A stretch of 64,000 bases of DNA from Serratia sp. H1w (GTDB lineage: Bacteria > Pseudomonadota > Gammaproteobacteria > Enterobacterales > Enterobacteriaceae): positions 62,001-126,000 of the forward strand of contig NZ_AYMQ01000065.1 of the NCBI RefSeq assembly GCF_000633355.1, given 5' to 3'. The position numbers and the translations under genes are program-made. The notes below the pieces were generated by a model. The model saw only the letters and a list, made by a program, of their open reading frames with translations. It was not told the origin of the DNA and did no database searches. Shown in pieces: positions 18,285 to 28,331 of the stretch. How positions within the stretch are numbered: the stretch's first letter is position 1; every line of letters starts with the position of its first letter.

Positions 18285-19433
18285 TTACAGCGCGGCCAAA
18301 TAGAGCGTACGTACCTGCTCGCGATCGGCCGTGCGTGGGTTGCATGGGGCGCATGGGTCGGCTAAAGCTTTATCCAACCAGCCTTCGATATCGGCCTCTT
18401 TGATACCCAGCGCCGAGAAACCGGCCGGAATACCCACGCGCAAGGACAGCGCACGAATGGCGGCAATTGCCTGATGGCTGGCCTGCTCTTCGTTCATGCC
18501 TTGCGTATCAACACCCATAGCTTGTGCAATTTGAGCAAAGCGGGCAACGGCATTCGGCCGATTGAACTCTTCGATCACTGGCAGCAGGATCGCGTTGCAG
18601 ACTCCGTGCGGCAGATTGTGGGTCGCGCCAGGCTGATGAGCCAAAGCATGTACCAGACCAAGCCCGGCGCTGTTGAACGCCATTCCCGCCAGATATTGCC
18701 CATAGGCCATCATTTCCCGCGCTTGCAGGTTCTTGCCATCATCCACGGCGGCAGGTAGCCAGGTGCTAATCAGACGGATGGCTTCCAGCGCCGAGTGATC
18801 GGTCAGCGGGTGGGCGCCCACGGAAACATAGGCTTCAACCGCGTGGGTCAGCGCGTCCATCCCGGTGGCGGCGGTGACGCTGGCGGGAATATCCAACATC
18901 ACCTGCGGATCGTCCACGGCAATATCAGGGATGATGTTGGTGTCGATGATCACTTCTTTGACGTGGCGCTGGCTGTCGATGATCACCGCATTGCTGGTCA
19001 TCTCGGCTGCGGTACCCGCAGTGGTATTGATGGCGACCAAGGCGACACCAGGGTGTTTGACTTTGCCAACGCCGGAATAGGCAGTCGAGGGGCCGGGGTT
19101 GCCGGTCAGGATTTTGATCGCCTTGGCGGTATCGATTGGGCTGCCGCCGCCGAAGGCAATCAGGTAGTCACATTGCTGCTGTTTGAACGCTTGCCAGCCT
19201 TGTTGCACCAACTCCTCGGTGGGGTTGGGAAACACCTCATTGAACATGGCATAAGGCAGCGCATGCTGCTGCATAGCCTTGAATAGTCCGTCCAGCAGGC
19301 CGAGTTCAACCAACTGACCGTCGGTGACGATCAGCGCCTTACCCCATTGCTTTTGCGCCAGCAGCTTGACCATATCTTCGATGGCGCCACAGCCGTGCAA
19401 ACTGATTTTCGGTAATGCCAACATGAAACTCAT
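18285..19433 (-). CDS. fucO: Iron-dependent lactaldehyde reductase (FucO-like) in the rha operon
   Basis: A 382-residue group III alcohol dehydrogenase. The NAD-binding [10 protein letters not shown] lies near residue 95, and the iron ligands are in [10 protein letters not shown] (His near 200) and the [20 protein letters not shown] stretch (near 260-280). The family reduces L-lactaldehyde, made by RhaD, to 1,2-propanediol. ATG at 19433 follows AGGAG at eight bases. In E. coli fucO sits in the fucose operon; here it is between rhaD and rhaM, so it serves rhamnose breakdown directly. Identity is moderate, so substrate by context is part of the call. Confidence 0.85.
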   Translation of the reverse strand: MSFMLALPKISLHGCGAIEDMVKLLAQKQWGKALIVTDGQLVELGLLDGLFKAMQQHALPYAMFNEVFPNPTEELVQQGWQAFKQQQCDYLIAFGGGSPIDTAKAIKILTGNPGPSTAYSGVGKVKHPGVALVAINTTAGTAAEMTSNAVIIDSQRHVKEVIIDTNIIPDIAVDDPQVMLDIPASVTAATGMDALTHAVEAYVSVGAHPLTDHSALEAIRLISTWLPAAVDDGKNLQAREMMAYGQYLAGMAFNSAGLGLVHALAHQPGATHNLPHGVCNAILLPVIEEFNRPNAVARFAQIAQAMGVDTQGMNEEQASHQAIAAIRALSLRVGIPAGFSALGIKEADIEGWLDKALADPCAPCNPRTADREQVRTLYLAAL

Positions 19434-19500
19434 AGTATTGCTCCTGAAAAGGGAAACCGTTGTGTTGCGCCCGCCGCAGCGGACGCAGGGCACCGATCTC

Positions 19501-20325
19501 TCAATCCTTGAGCGCGGCGGCCAGTGGTGTCACACCAAAGCGCTTGGCCAGTGCGGTCAGTTGGCTGCCGGAAATGGTTTGCTTCTTGCCGCCCATCGAC
19601 AGCACTTTCACCATGATTTCTGCCGATTTTTCTGCGGTGTCGATCAGGCCGAAGGCGTCATCCAGCGTTGGACCAGAGCCGAAAATGCCGTGGAACGGCC
19701 ACAACACCAGGCTGTGTTCCTGCATCTGCTCGGCGGTCTGAGTACCGATGCCGTCGGTCCCTGGCACCATCCAGGGCACAATGCCGATGCCGTCCGGGAA
19801 CACGACCAGGCACTCGGTGCTGCCTTCCCACAGCAGACGGGTGAAGCTGGCGTTATCCAGTTCCTGCACAAAGCTCAGGGCGATCAGGTTGGTAGCGTGG
19901 CAGTGCATGATGACGCGATCGCTGCCGCCGCTGACGTTCATACGCACGATGTGCGACTGGAAGTGGGCCGCCAGTTCTGACGTTGGGAAGCCTCCCTGCG
20001 AAAGCCCCCAGTGAATGTGGTAGGCGGTACCGTTGTGGTTCAGTTGCAGCAGCACCAGGTTCTCTTGCGGCGCCAACTGCACGTTGCGGAAGAACTTGCC
20101 TGAACCGGTGACCAGGAACCAACAGTTGGCCAGTTCGGTGGCCGGTTGCGTCAGCTCAACGCAGCGCGGATCGGCCACAAAATCGTTACGGAAAGGCTCA
20201 ACATCTTGCGCCGAAAGCCGCAGGCTGACGTTGCCGCCGTTGCGTTCATCCCAGCCCTTGAGCCACATGTCGCTGGTGGCCTTGATCATGCCCTGGACGA
20301 ACCAGGAAGAAACTATCTGTTGCAT
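19501..20325 (-). CDS. rhaD: Rhamnulose-1-phosphate aldolase
   Basis: A 274-residue class II aldolase that splits L-rhamnulose 1-phosphate into dihydroxyacetone phosphate and L-lactaldehyde. Zinc ligands are visible in [15 protein letters not shown] (HxH near residues 141-143) and [10 protein letters not shown] (His near 212). [10 protein letters not shown] near residue 30 binds phosphate. ATG at 20325 gives exactly the E. coli length; the open frame continues upstream into rhaA without meaning. It follows rhaA by ten bases and precedes the lactaldehyde reductase gene, whose product consumes lactaldehyde. Confidence 0.97.
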   Translation of the reverse strand: MQQIVSSWFVQGMIKATSDMWLKGWDERNGGNVSLRLSAQDVEPFRNDFVADPRCVELTQPATELANCWFLVTGSGKFFRNVQLAPQENLVLLQLNHNGTAYHIHWGLSQGGFPTSELAAHFQSHIVRMNVSGGSDRVIMHCHATNLIALSFVQELDNASFTRLLWEGSTECLVVFPDGIGIVPWMVPGTDGIGTQTAEQMQEHSLVLWPFHGIFGSGPTLDDAFGLIDTAEKSAEIMVKVLSMGGKKQTISGSQLTALAKRFGVTPLAAALKD

Positions 20326-20335
20326 TGCGCTACCC

Positions 20336-21592
20336 TTAACGTTGGCTGAGGATCTGTTGTTCGTAATTGCGTACGTTGTTGAGCCAGCTGGCATCCGCCG
20401 GGACATCGTTACGCTGGCAGTAGGTTTCCCACACGGCTTGCCATGGCAGGCATTTCTGCTCTTCCAGCAGGGCCAGTCGTGCAGTGTAATCGCCGTTTTC
20501 TTCGATCTTGCGCAGCATCTCGGTCGGCTCCAGCAGCGCACGCAGCAGGGCTTTCTTCATGTTACGGGTGCCGATCACCCAGGCGGCGATGCGGTTGATG
20601 GAGGCGTCGAAGAAGTCCAGGCCGATATGTACGCGGTTGAACAGGTTGTTGCGCACGATCTCACCGGCAATCGCCTGCGTTTCATCGTCCAACAACACCA
20701 CGTGGTCACTGTCCCAGCGCACCGGGCGGCTAACGTGCAGCAGCAGGCGCGGTACATACAGCATGGCGCTGGAGATCTTGTCGGAGATCACTTCGGTCGG
20801 GTGGAAGTGGCCCGCATCCAGACACAGTGCGGTCTGGCGGCTGGTGGCGTAGCCAAGATAAAACTCGTTGGAGCCGACGGTGTAGCTCTCTGCGCCAATG
20901 CCGAACAGCTTGCTTTCCACCGCGTCGATATGGTGTGCCGGGTCGAGTTTTTCGCTAATCACTTCATCCAGCGCGCTCAATAGACGCTGGCGCGGCGCCA
21001 GGCGGTCGATCGGCGTATCTTTCATGCCATCCGGGATCCAGATGTTCATCACTGAAGGCGTACCGAGCTGCTCGCCAAAATAGGCAGACACGCGGCGGCT
21101 GGCCTGGCAGTGTTCAATCCAGAACTGACGAATTTCCGGGTCGGCGTGAGACAGCGTAAAACCGTCGGCGCTCAGCGGGTGTGAGAAGCAAGATGGGTTG
21201 AAATCCAGTCCCAGTTGGTGTTGTTTGGCCCACTCCACCCAGTTTTTAAAATGGCGCGGCTCAATTTTATTACGGGCAACCGGCGTATCGGATTCCAGAT
21301 AGATCGCGTGCAGGTTCAGGCGTTTCGGCCCAGGGATTAGCGCCAGTGCCTGCTCCAGATCGGCACGCAGCTCTTTGGCGTTACGCGCTTTGCCGGGGTA
21401 GTTGCCGGTCGCTTGAATGCCGCCGGTCAGAGAGCCTTCCGGATTTTCGAACCCGGCCACGTCATCCCCTTGCCAGCAGTGCATCGACACCGGCAGGGTT
21501 TCCATCGCGCTGATAGCGGCCTCAACGTCCACACCAACGGCGGCAAAGCGCTGTTTTGCCAGTTCCCAGACTTGATCGATAGAGCTTTTCAT
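20336..21592 (-). CDS. rhaA: L-rhamnose isomerase
   Basis: A 418-residue TIM-barrel metal-dependent isomerase converting L-rhamnose to L-rhamnulose. Typical segments are [13 protein letters not shown] near residue 33, [39 protein letters not shown] and [14 protein letters not shown], carrying the manganese ligands. I prefer ATG at 21592 ([14 protein letters not shown]) over the TTG two codons earlier because it gives the family length. The start overlaps the rhaB stop region, indicating coupled translation in the rhaBAD operon. Confidence 0.97.
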   Translation of the reverse strand: MKSSIDQVWELAKQRFAAVGVDVEAAISAMETLPVSMHCWQGDDVAGFENPEGSLTGGIQATGNYPGKARNAKELRADLEQALALIPGPKRLNLHAIYLESDTPVARNKIEPRHFKNWVEWAKQHQLGLDFNPSCFSHPLSADGFTLSHADPEIRQFWIEHCQASRRVSAYFGEQLGTPSVMNIWIPDGMKDTPIDRLAPRQRLLSALDEVISEKLDPAHHIDAVESKLFGIGAESYTVGSNEFYLGYATSRQTALCLDAGHFHPTEVISDKISSAMLYVPRLLLHVSRPVRWDSDHVVLLDDETQAIAGEIVRNNLFNRVHIGLDFFDASINRIAAWVIGTRNMKKALLRALLEPTEMLRKIEENGDYTARLALLEEQKCLPWQAVWETYCQRNDVPADASWLNNVRNYEQQILSQR

Positions 21593-23058
21593 ATGCAAAG
21601 TTCCTTAGGTAATTGACTCAACGACTGAAATTGCGACCAGTGGGCGGCAAAGTCTGGATTGTCGCGAGGGGTAAAGTGTTGTAGCGGGAAGTTCTGCGCC
21701 ACGATGCGGCGGAATTGCCCAATGTCGGTGACCGCGTCCAAGGCCATTAATTGGCAGCCAACGTTGCCCAGGGTTGAGGCTTCGATCGGACCGGCGCTGA
21801 TGGCCAGCCCGCAAGCATCGGCGCACAGCTGATTGAGAAAATGGTTTTGACTGCCGCCACCGACGATATGCAGATGGCTGAGTGGGCGGCCGTGCATCGT
21901 TGCCAGTTCGTGAGCGACCTGGCGATAGAGCATAGAGAGGCTGTCGAAGATGCAACGCACCAGTTGGGCTGCGGTTTCCGGTACCGGCATCCCGCGTTCG
22001 CGACAGCTGTCCTGAATGGTTTGGCACATGTTGGCCGGGTTGATAAAGCGATCGTCATTGGGATTAACCAGTGAACGACAGGCTGGCTGTTGGGCCGCCT
22101 GAGCAATCAGGGCGGGCAGATCGCTGATGTTCAGTTCCCGAGTGGCACGTTGTAGCAGCCACAGGCCCATGATGTTCTTCAGTACCCGATAGCCAGTGGC
22201 ACCGCCCTCATTGGTGATATTGGCTGCCAGTGAGGCTGGGTGAACCACCGGGATTGGGCTTTCGATGCCCATCAGCGACCAGGTACCGGAACTGAGGTAG
22301 GCGGCATTGGCATCTTGCAGTGGTGTAGCTAGTACCGCGCTGGCGGTGTCATGAGTGGCTACCGCAATGACCGGGATCTGCTGGCCACTGGCGCTGGTCC
22401 AATAGCCGACACGATTACCCGGAGGCGTCGGTTTGCCAAACCAGCTGGCGGGAACGCCTGCCCAGGCCAGTAGTTCTTCATCCCATTGATCGCTCTCAAT
22501 ATTAAGTAGCTGAGTGGTGCTGGCGTTGGTGTATTCCCAGTTCAGCTCCCCCGTCAGGCGAAAGTGCAGATAATCCGGGATCAGCAGCAGGTGAGCCACA
22601 CGCTCCAACAGTTCAGGCTGCTGTTCACGCAGGGCCCGCAACTGGTACAGCGTATTGAAAGGCAGGAATTGAATGCCGGTACGTTGATAGATATTGCTGC
22701 GACCCAGTTCCTGCTGGGCTTTTGCCATCAATCCTTGGGTGCGGGCATCACGGTAGGAAACGGCCTGGCCGACCCGCTCACCTTGCGCATCCAGCAGTAC
22801 GAAATCCACGCCCCAGGTGTCGATGCCGATGCTATCAAGGCGAATACCTTCGGCATCAAGTTGCTCAAGCGCCTGGCGGATATGCCGTTCCAGCGCATCC
22901 AGATCCCAGCAGTCTTGTCCGGCCTGGTGCTGCAAACGGTTGGTGAAGCGGCTGACCTCACGCAGTTGAAGTTGTTGCTGTTCCGATTGATAGCTCGCCA
23001 GCATCACTCGCCCACTGGAGGCTCCAAGGTCGATGGCGACAGTATTGCGAATAGTCAT
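21589..23058 (-). CDS. rhaB: L-rhamnulokinase
   Basis: A 489-residue FGGY-family sugar kinase that phosphorylates L-rhamnulose with ATP. The N-terminal ATP-binding [12 protein letters not shown] (residues 10-21) and the substrate region [13 protein letters not shown] near 80 are present, with ATHDTASAV near 235 holding the catalytic aspartate, and [14 protein letters not shown] near 400 in the second domain. It is the first gene of the minus-strand rha operon and diverges from rhaS across 323 bases holding a CRP-type site. Confidence 0.97.
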   Translation of the reverse strand: MTIRNTVAIDLGASSGRVMLASYQSEQQQLQLREVSRFTNRLQHQAGQDCWDLDALERHIRQALEQLDAEGIRLDSIGIDTWGVDFVLLDAQGERVGQAVSYRDARTQGLMAKAQQELGRSNIYQRTGIQFLPFNTLYQLRALREQQPELLERVAHLLLIPDYLHFRLTGELNWEYTNASTTQLLNIESDQWDEELLAWAGVPASWFGKPTPPGNRVGYWTSASGQQIPVIAVATHDTASAVLATPLQDANAAYLSSGTWSLMGIESPIPVVHPASLAANITNEGGATGYRVLKNIMGLWLLQRATRELNISDLPALIAQAAQQPACRSLVNPNDDRFINPANMCQTIQDSCRERGMPVPETAAQLVRCIFDSLSMLYRQVAHELATMHGRPLSHLHIVGGGSQNHFLNQLCADACGLAISAGPIEASTLGNVGCQLMALDAVTDIGQFRRIVAQNFPLQHFTPRDNPDFAAHWSQFQSLSQLPKELCI

Positions 23059-23381
23059 GAGAGAAAGCCCGTGATTGCTTGATGGCGAGCAGTGTAGAAA
23101 GTTGCCGCTGTCCGAGCCTTCTCACCACTGCCAACGCCAGAGGGGGGTTGGCAAAATGGCAAAGGTAAAGGTGAAGTAGCTCACAGTTTGCGATTCGGGC
23201 CGTTTTTCGTCCGGCTGTGACCTTGTACGCATTTCTCAACATTGCTAGTGCTTTCTTAAAAAACGCGCAGCTTAAGCGCGCTTTTTGGTCAAAAACTTAA
23301 GGTTTGTTACCGGGCGCTGCTCTTACTATCGATAACCGACGTTGCGCGGTAATCCCGCCGCGCCAAAGCTCTGGGGGCAAG
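23059..23381. promoter_or_regulatory. Divergent rhaB / rhaS control region
   Basis: 323 bases between rhaB and rhaS. The region contains a CRP-like site at 23170-23185 and, closer to rhaB, two TGGCAAA copies eight bases apart (23149-23155 and 23157-23163). On the rhaB strand these read as TTTGCCA twice, reminiscent of the TTGCCA core I recall in E. coli RhaS sites. RhaS half-sites are loose, so I do not call exact operators. Confidence 0.6.
23170..23185. promoter_or_regulatory. CRP (cAMP receptor protein) site in the rhaB-rhaS region
   Basis: GGTGA-AGTAGC-TCACA matches the consensus TGTGA-N6-TCACA at nine of ten positions. It lies 112 bases upstream of the rhaB start and about 200 upstream of rhaS, which fits catabolite control of both divergent units as known in E. 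coli. Confidence 0.7.
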
Positions 23382-24203
23382 ATGGATCTATTGCACAGTA
23401 GCGACTTTTTCCCTTCCTGTAGCGCGCCCGTGGTGATCGAACCCCGCGAGCCGCAGCAGGCTTTTCCAGAACATCATCATGATTTTTACGAAATTGTGAT
23501 TGTCGAGCAGGGGGCTGGGGTGCATGTGTTTAATGGCAACCCTTATACCTTGAACAGCGGCTGCGTCTGTTTTGTGCGCGATCACGATCGCCACCTGTTT
23601 GAACAGACCGACGGCCTGATCCTGACCAATATTCTGTTCCGCGCGCCGGACGCCTTCCGTTTTGTCTCCGGCGTGGAGCAGTTTCTGCCGCGTGAGGACG
23701 ATGGCGTCTATCCGGCCCATTGGCGTATCAGCCAGCAGGTGTTACAACAGGTCAAAGGGCTGATTGGGCTGCTGGTGGATGCGCCGACGGGCGATCGGCC
23801 AGAAGAGATTGCGCTGCATGAAAGCGTGTTTATGCAGTTGCTGGTGCAGCTGTGGCAAGGTTGCCTGGCGTGACAGGGGGACGATCAGGAAGGGCGTTTG
23901 CATCAGTTGTTGGACTGGTTACAGGGCCATTATGCTGAGCCGATCGAATGGCCTGAACTGGCCGATCGCTTTGCCATCCCGCTGCGCACGCTGCACCGGC
24001 AACTGAAACAGCACACCAACATGACGCCGCAGCGCTACCTGACCCACCTGCGTTTGTTACAGGCCCGCCATATGCTGTGTCACAGCGATAGCAGTATCAC
24101 CGATATCGCTTTTCGCTGCGGTTTCGGCGACAGTAACCATTTTTCGACGCTGTTCAAGCGCGAGTTTACCTGCCCGCCGCGTGCGCTGCGTGGCATGCGC
24201 TAG
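23382..24203 (+). pseudogene. rhaS: Transcriptional activator RhaS, interrupted by an in-frame TGA
   Basis: The frame from ATG at 23382 ([12 protein letters not shown]) to TAG at 24201 would give a normal RhaS of about 273 residues: an AraC-type cupin domain ([15 protein letters not shown] near residue 30) and a C-terminal double helix-turn-helix ([19 protein letters not shown], then [21 protein letters not shown]). Codon 164 is TGA at 23871-23873, in the linker between the domains. Sequence on both sides is in the same frame and conserved, so one base change (for example CGA to TGA) explains it. A TTG at 23898, after AGGAAGGG, could restart translation and give the DNA-binding domain alone. 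RhaS normally activates rhaBAD and rhaT with L-rhamnose. Confidence 0.88.
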
Positions 24204-24287
24204 CGGTGTGAAAATCACGACTGCGTCAATTTTCCTCACCGGAGGTTCGGCAATAATGCCAGTCGTGCCAACCAGGAAAGGTGTGAG

Positions 24288-25127
24288 ATGAGGGAAACAT
24301 TACTGCTAGAGAGCCACGATTATCTACCCTCCGTACAGATGCCGGTGGCCGTGGCGGAGCGCTATCCCCAGGAGGGATTTGCCACCCATACTCACCAGTT
24401 TTGCGAGATCGTTATCGTTTGGCGCGGTAACGGTCTGCACATTCTCAACGATCGTCCTTACCGGATCACCTGCGGGGATATTTTTTATATCCGCGCCAGC
24501 GATTGCCACAGCTATGAGTCGGTGAACGATCTGGTGTTGGATAATATTATCTACTGCCCGGAGCGCCTGCGGTTGAATGCCCAGTGGGAGAGCCTGCTGC
24601 CGCCGTTTGATGCCACCAGCGAATGCTATTGGCGGCTCTCAACCCAGGGTATGGCGCTGGCCCGGCCGATTATCGCCCAGCTTTCACAAGAGAGCCGCAA
24701 AACCGACTCGTTATCGATTCAGTTAACCGAAGCCTTGCTGTTACAGCTGGCGATCGTGCTCAAACGTTATCGCTATGCGGTGGACTGCGTGCACATGTTG
24801 CCGGATGGGGAGCAGTTGGATTTGTTGATGGCGGCATTGCAAGGCGGTATCGACGGCGACTTTGACCTACCGGCATTTTGCCAGCAGCACCAACTGACCG
24901 AACGGGCGTTGAAGCTGTTGTTCCGCCAGCAAACCGGCATGACCGTCAATCACTACCTGCGCCAGCTCCGCTTATGCCAGGCCAAGAGTTTATTGCGCCG
25001 TAGCGAATACCGCATCAGCGATATTGCCGCGCGCTGCGGGTTTGAAGACAGTAACTATTTCTCAGTGGTGTTCACGCGCGAGGCCGGAATGACCCCGCGC
25101 GAGTATCGCCAGCGGTTTATCGCCTAG
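24288..25127 (+). CDS. rhaR: L-rhamnose-responsive activator RhaR
   Basis: A 279-residue AraC/XylS regulator. The N-terminal cupin domain ([19 protein letters not shown] near residue 30) senses L-rhamnose. The C-terminal two helix-turn-helix units are [21 protein letters not shown] and [20 protein letters not shown]. RhaR activates rhaSR transcription in E. coli. This gene is intact, unlike rhaS 84 bases upstream. It is convergent with the isomerase-family gene, the two stops being three bases apart. Confidence 0.95.
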   Translation: MRETLLLESHDYLPSVQMPVAVAERYPQEGFATHTHQFCEIVIVWRGNGLHILNDRPYRITCGDIFYIRASDCHSYESVNDLVLDNIIYCPERLRLNAQWESLLPPFDATSECYWRLSTQGMALARPIIAQLSQESRKTDSLSIQLTEALLLQLAIVLKRYRYAVDCVHMLPDGEQLDLLMAALQGGIDGDFDLPAFCQQHQLTERALKLLFRQQTGMTVNHYLRQLRLCQAKSLLRRSEYRISDIAARCGFEDSNYFSVVFTREAGMTPREYRQRFIA

Positions 25128-25130
25128 CGG

Positions 25131-26555
25131 TCAGGCGATGCGATGTGTACGGATATTCAATACCTGCGCGAGCTTCTCCAGCCGATCTCCCTGATGGCCA
25201 ATGCCGATGGCGCAGTGATGAGCCGGGCCTGCCAATGACCACTCGCGGGTAAAGGCTCTGGCACCCAGGCTGAAACGGTAGCGGCTGTTGGTATTGCCGA
25301 TATCCAGCGTTTCCCCAGCGACCGAGAGCCCCTCGGCATACTGCAATACCACGTCGCCGTTACGCTCCTCAACGACCGACAGGAAGGTGACCGGGCCGTT
25401 CTTCACCGACATCTGGATCGAAACGCCGCAGCCTGGCTTGCCGTGGTACACCGGTAGTGGCACCAGCCGTACATCGCCTTCGGCCATCAGTGGATGGGCC
25501 GGTCCGTCGTGACCCCACAGCACGACATCATCCTCGAATTCGATGCCGTAAGGTTCGGAGAAGGAGCCACCAGCGCCTAACAGAGCGAAGATCTTCATGG
25601 CGATCGCATTTTTGACTTCGTATTCCCCAGCGACCGGAATGCCTTTTTGGGTCAGCAGGGTGTTACCGGCGATCAGCGAAGTGACGATATTCTCGTAATC
25701 ATTGCCGTTTTGCCCTTCGTAGTAATAGGCGAGTGCCCCAAGCTGATGTCGTTCCGCCAGTTGCTCCAGCGCGCAGGCGGTATGGGCGGCACGTTGTAGT
25801 TCCGCTTCGGAACAAAGCTCATCCACCACAAAGGCGTGGCGCATCTCATCTCGTTTATGCTGGATTTGCGCAGTAGTGCTTTGCTGGCGCAGAACATTCA
25901 GTTCGCACATTTCCAGCGGTTTGAAACGCACGCCAAGCCGGGCAGAAAGGTTGGTCAGGTTGCTGTAGACGTCGATCATTCCGTCGTAATAATGGCCCAG
26001 CAGGCCGATCTGCGTGGTGCGTAACGCATTGCGCAGCGCAAAGGCGGTCAGTCAGTTATCCAGTTCCTGCCAAACTTGCGGATCGCCCTGCAATGCACCT
26101 ACCAGCAATTGGTAATCGATCCCGGCGCGATTAAATACGTTGGCCAATTCGGGAGCGCTGCACGCCTGACAGTGGGCAAGCCATTCGCCAGTGCGATCGC
26201 CGCGATCGGTCATGGCGCGTATTTTCTGGTAGGGCAAACCGGTTTCAGGTTGCAGCGCCAATACCAATACGGGTTTGCCCAAGGCTTGTACCAGCGGCAA
26301 TACGGTGGCGCTAAGTGCGTAGGTGCTGATGTACAGCACCACCACGTCTACCGGTTGATGGCTAGTCTGTGCCAGCAGCGCATCGGCGGCGGCTACCGAA
26401 TCCACCAGCCCACCGCGTTGAACCCGATGGTCGGCGGCAAGGCGTTTGGCGATCTGTTCGAGGTAGCCCTCGAGGCGAGGCTTTAGACCGCTAAACTGCG
26501 GCCAGTAAGTGTCGAGCCCGATACCAAACAGCAAGATATTCAACGAACTGTTCAT
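25131..26555 (-). pseudogene. L-arabinose/L-fucose isomerase-family protein, interrupted by an in-frame TGA
   Basis: The frame from ATG at 26555 (MNSSLNILLFGIGLDTYW, with GAGGAA seven bases ahead) to the stop at 25131 covers about 474 codons, the size of AraA-type isomerases. Late segments such as [24 protein letters not shown] and [13 protein letters not shown] hold the glutamates and histidines expected as metal ligands. Codon 168 is TGA (26052-26054). Reading continues in the same frame on both sides (WQELDN, stop, [14 protein letters not shown]), so a single change such as TGG to TGA is enough. The next ATG (25979) lacks a good ribosome-binding site. The gene precedes rhaT on the opposite strand order, in the rhamnose locus. 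Its sugar substrate is not known to me. Confidence 0.8.
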
Positions 26556-26565
26556 TTTTCGTTCC

Positions 26566-27600
26566 TCAAGATGCCATACCCATACCCACAATGTTGGCCG
26601 CCAGGATGATCACCAGACAACCGAGACACAATACGGCCACCGGCTTTCTGGTGCCGCATTTCCACTCTTTCAGCAGGAGCCCGACGATGCCGCCGCACAG
26701 CACGTAGAAGCTCATGTGCAGCATCCAGCTCATGTAATCGTATTGCGCCGGGATCTTGGCGTGGCCCCAGGCGTAGAAGAAGAATTGCAGATACCACATC
26801 AGCCCGGCCAGCATCGAGAACAGGACGTTGGCGACCAGCAGTTTTTTCGGCAGGGAGAAATCGGCTTTCACCGAGATATTCTTCAGGGTGGCCAGGCGGA
26901 TAAGGCAGTAGCCCAGGTTGATCAGCGCGCCGCCGCCCATAATCACCACATAGCTCGGCAGGGCAACGTACAACGGATCGATGCCCAGTGCTCCGGCGGC
27001 TTCATGCATCGGCTTGGCCGCGTCCATGGCGAAGGACATCCCGGCGGAGAAAATACCGCACATCACCGCCAACACCAGCCCTTTCTTGAGGTTGAACTCC
27101 TCGGCGCGGATGCCCATGGCTCGCTCTTTCAGCAAACCTGCGTAGCTGACGATCAGCACGCCGATCAGTGCGACAAACACGCCCACCAGCGACATGCGGC
27201 CACCCGCGGTGCCGAACAGCAGCTCAAAGCGTCCCTGCAACAGCGGTGTCATCAGGGTGCCAATGATCAGCGTGATGCCGATGGCGATGCCAATGCCCAT
27301 CGACATGCCGAGGTAGCGCATGGTCAAACCGTAGTTGATATTGCCGATCCCCCACATGGCGCCGAACAGGAATACCGGCAGCAGGGTGGCGGCGCTAAAT
27401 GAGCCGTAATACTGCCAAAAGTCCGGTAACAGCAGATAGCTGATGGCCCAAGGCAGGATCAGCCAGGAAACGAAGCCGCCGATCGACCACATGGTTTCCC
27501 ACGACCAGTTTTTGACCTGCTTGAAGGGGGCGTAGAAGCAGGCCGCACTGGCTGCCCCGACCAGGTGCCAGAGTATCCCTAGCAGAATGGCGTTGTTCAT
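26566..27600 (-). CDS. rhaT: L-rhamnose/proton symporter
   Basis: A 344-residue inner-membrane transporter with about ten hydrophobic helices, starting [32 protein letters not shown], typical of RhaT. It imports L-rhamnose with protons. ATG at 27600 gives the E. coli length and is preceded by AGGATAACAAG; longer frame starts are unsupported. It is followed ten bases later by the isomerase-family gene, so the two are probably one transcript. In E. coli rhaT is activated by RhaS, which is interrupted here. Confidence 0.96.
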   Translation of the reverse strand: MNNAILLGILWHLVGAASAACFYAPFKQVKNWSWETMWSIGGFVSWLILPWAISYLLLPDFWQYYGSFSAATLLPVFLFGAMWGIGNINYGLTMRYLGMSMGIGIAIGITLIIGTLMTPLLQGRFELLFGTAGGRMSLVGVFVALIGVLIVSYAGLLKERAMGIRAEEFNLKKGLVLAVMCGIFSAGMSFAMDAAKPMHEAAGALGIDPLYVALPSYVVIMGGGALINLGYCLIRLATLKNISVKADFSLPKKLLVANVLFSMLAGLMWYLQFFFYAWGHAKIPAQYDYMSWMLHMSFYVLCGGIVGLLLKEWKCGTRKPVAVLCLGCLVIILAANIVGMGMAS

Positions 27601-27773
27601 CTTGTTATCCTTGTTGTTGGCGTGGTGAGGTTGAACGCAGAGACCACGGATGAACAGGGAGTCTAAAGAGACACCAGGGAAGGAACCTTCGGTTGGCTGC
27701 CGGATGAGGGAGGAGCATGGCAAAATTCAGCGGGTGTGGATGCTGACGATCACAAATTTGGCAGGGAACGATC

Positions 27774-27792
27774 GGGCGATGTGTGATCGCCC
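27774..27792 (-). terminator. Hairpin after trmL
   Basis: GGGCGAT (27774-27780) and ATCGCCC (27786-27792) form a seven-base stem with GTGTG loop just after the trmL stop on the minus strand. No T-run follows, so it may be a 3'-end structure rather than an intrinsic terminator. Confidence 0.4.
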
Positions 27793-27800
27793 AATAGGGA

Positions 27801-28274
27801 TTACTCTTTGAGTAGTGCGCCCGCATAACCCAGTTGACGCCAGGCTTCATAAACCACCACCGAGACGGCGTTGGACAGGTTCATGCTGCGGCTCTGGGCC
27901 TGCATGGGAATGCGGATCTTCTGCTGTGCGGGCAACGCATCCAGAATGCTGGCGGGCAGGCCACGGGTCTCCGGGCCAAACAGCAGATAGTCTCCAGCCT
28001 GATAGCTGACCGCGCTATGCGCAGGCGTGCCTTTGGTGGTGAGGGCAAACAGCCGCTGTGGATTTTCGCTGGCGAGGAAGGCGGCATAGTCAGCATGGCG
28101 CTTGATGCAGGCAAACTCATGATAGTCCAACCCGGCACGGCGCAGGCGTTTGTCGTCCCACGGGAAGCCCATAGGTTCGATCAGATGCAGTTGAAAACCG
28201 GTATTGGCGCACAGGCGAATGATGTTGCCGGTGTTCGGTGGAATTTCAGGTTCAAATAAAACGATATTCAGCAT
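27801..28274 (-). CDS. trmL: tRNA (cytidine(34)-2'-O)-methyltransferase
   Basis: A 157-residue SPOUT-fold methyltransferase (formerly YibK) that 2'-O-methylates the wobble base of leucine tRNAs. It begins [27 protein letters not shown], the diagnostic N-terminus with the conserved GNIIR arginine. The SAM-binding trefoil knot is formed by [10 protein letters not shown] near residue 100, [23 protein letters not shown] near 125 and the C-terminus. Length equals the E. coli protein. In E. coli it sits beside cysE; here a 12-kb stretch with the rha locus separates them. Its ribosome-binding site lies in the cpxA terminator stem. Confidence 0.96.
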   Translation of the reverse strand: MLNIVLFEPEIPPNTGNIIRLCANTGFQLHLIEPMGFPWDDKRLRRAGLDYHEFACIKRHADYAAFLASENPQRLFALTTKGTPAHSAVSYQAGDYLLFGPETRGLPASILDALPAQQKIRIPMQAQSRSMNLSNAVSVVVYEAWRQLGYAGALLKE

Positions 28275-28276
28275 GT

Positions 28277-28300
28277 AAAAAGCCCCTCATGACGAGGGGC
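28277..28300 (-). terminator. cpxRA terminator overlapping the trmL ribosome-binding site
   Basis: On the minus strand GCCCCTC, a GTCAT loop and GAGGGGC form a seven-base stem followed by TTTTT (28277-28281), a classic intrinsic terminator 30 bases after the cpxA stop. The downstream arm GAGGGG lies about eight bases before the trmL ATG and is its only good ribosome-binding site. Confidence 0.8.
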
Positions 28301-28331
28301 GCAGAATAGCAAAATCTTTGGGTGCTGGCGA

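Noticed and set aside
19501-20541. Longer rhaD frame reaching to 20541
   Set aside because: The extra 72 codons overlap rhaA and do not resemble aldolase sequence; ATG at 20325 gives the family length.
23871-26054. Selenocysteine recoding of the two TGA codons
   Set aside because: Neither family is known to use selenocysteine, the sites are not active-site positions, and I saw no obvious SECIS-type stem with the right spacing just downstream.
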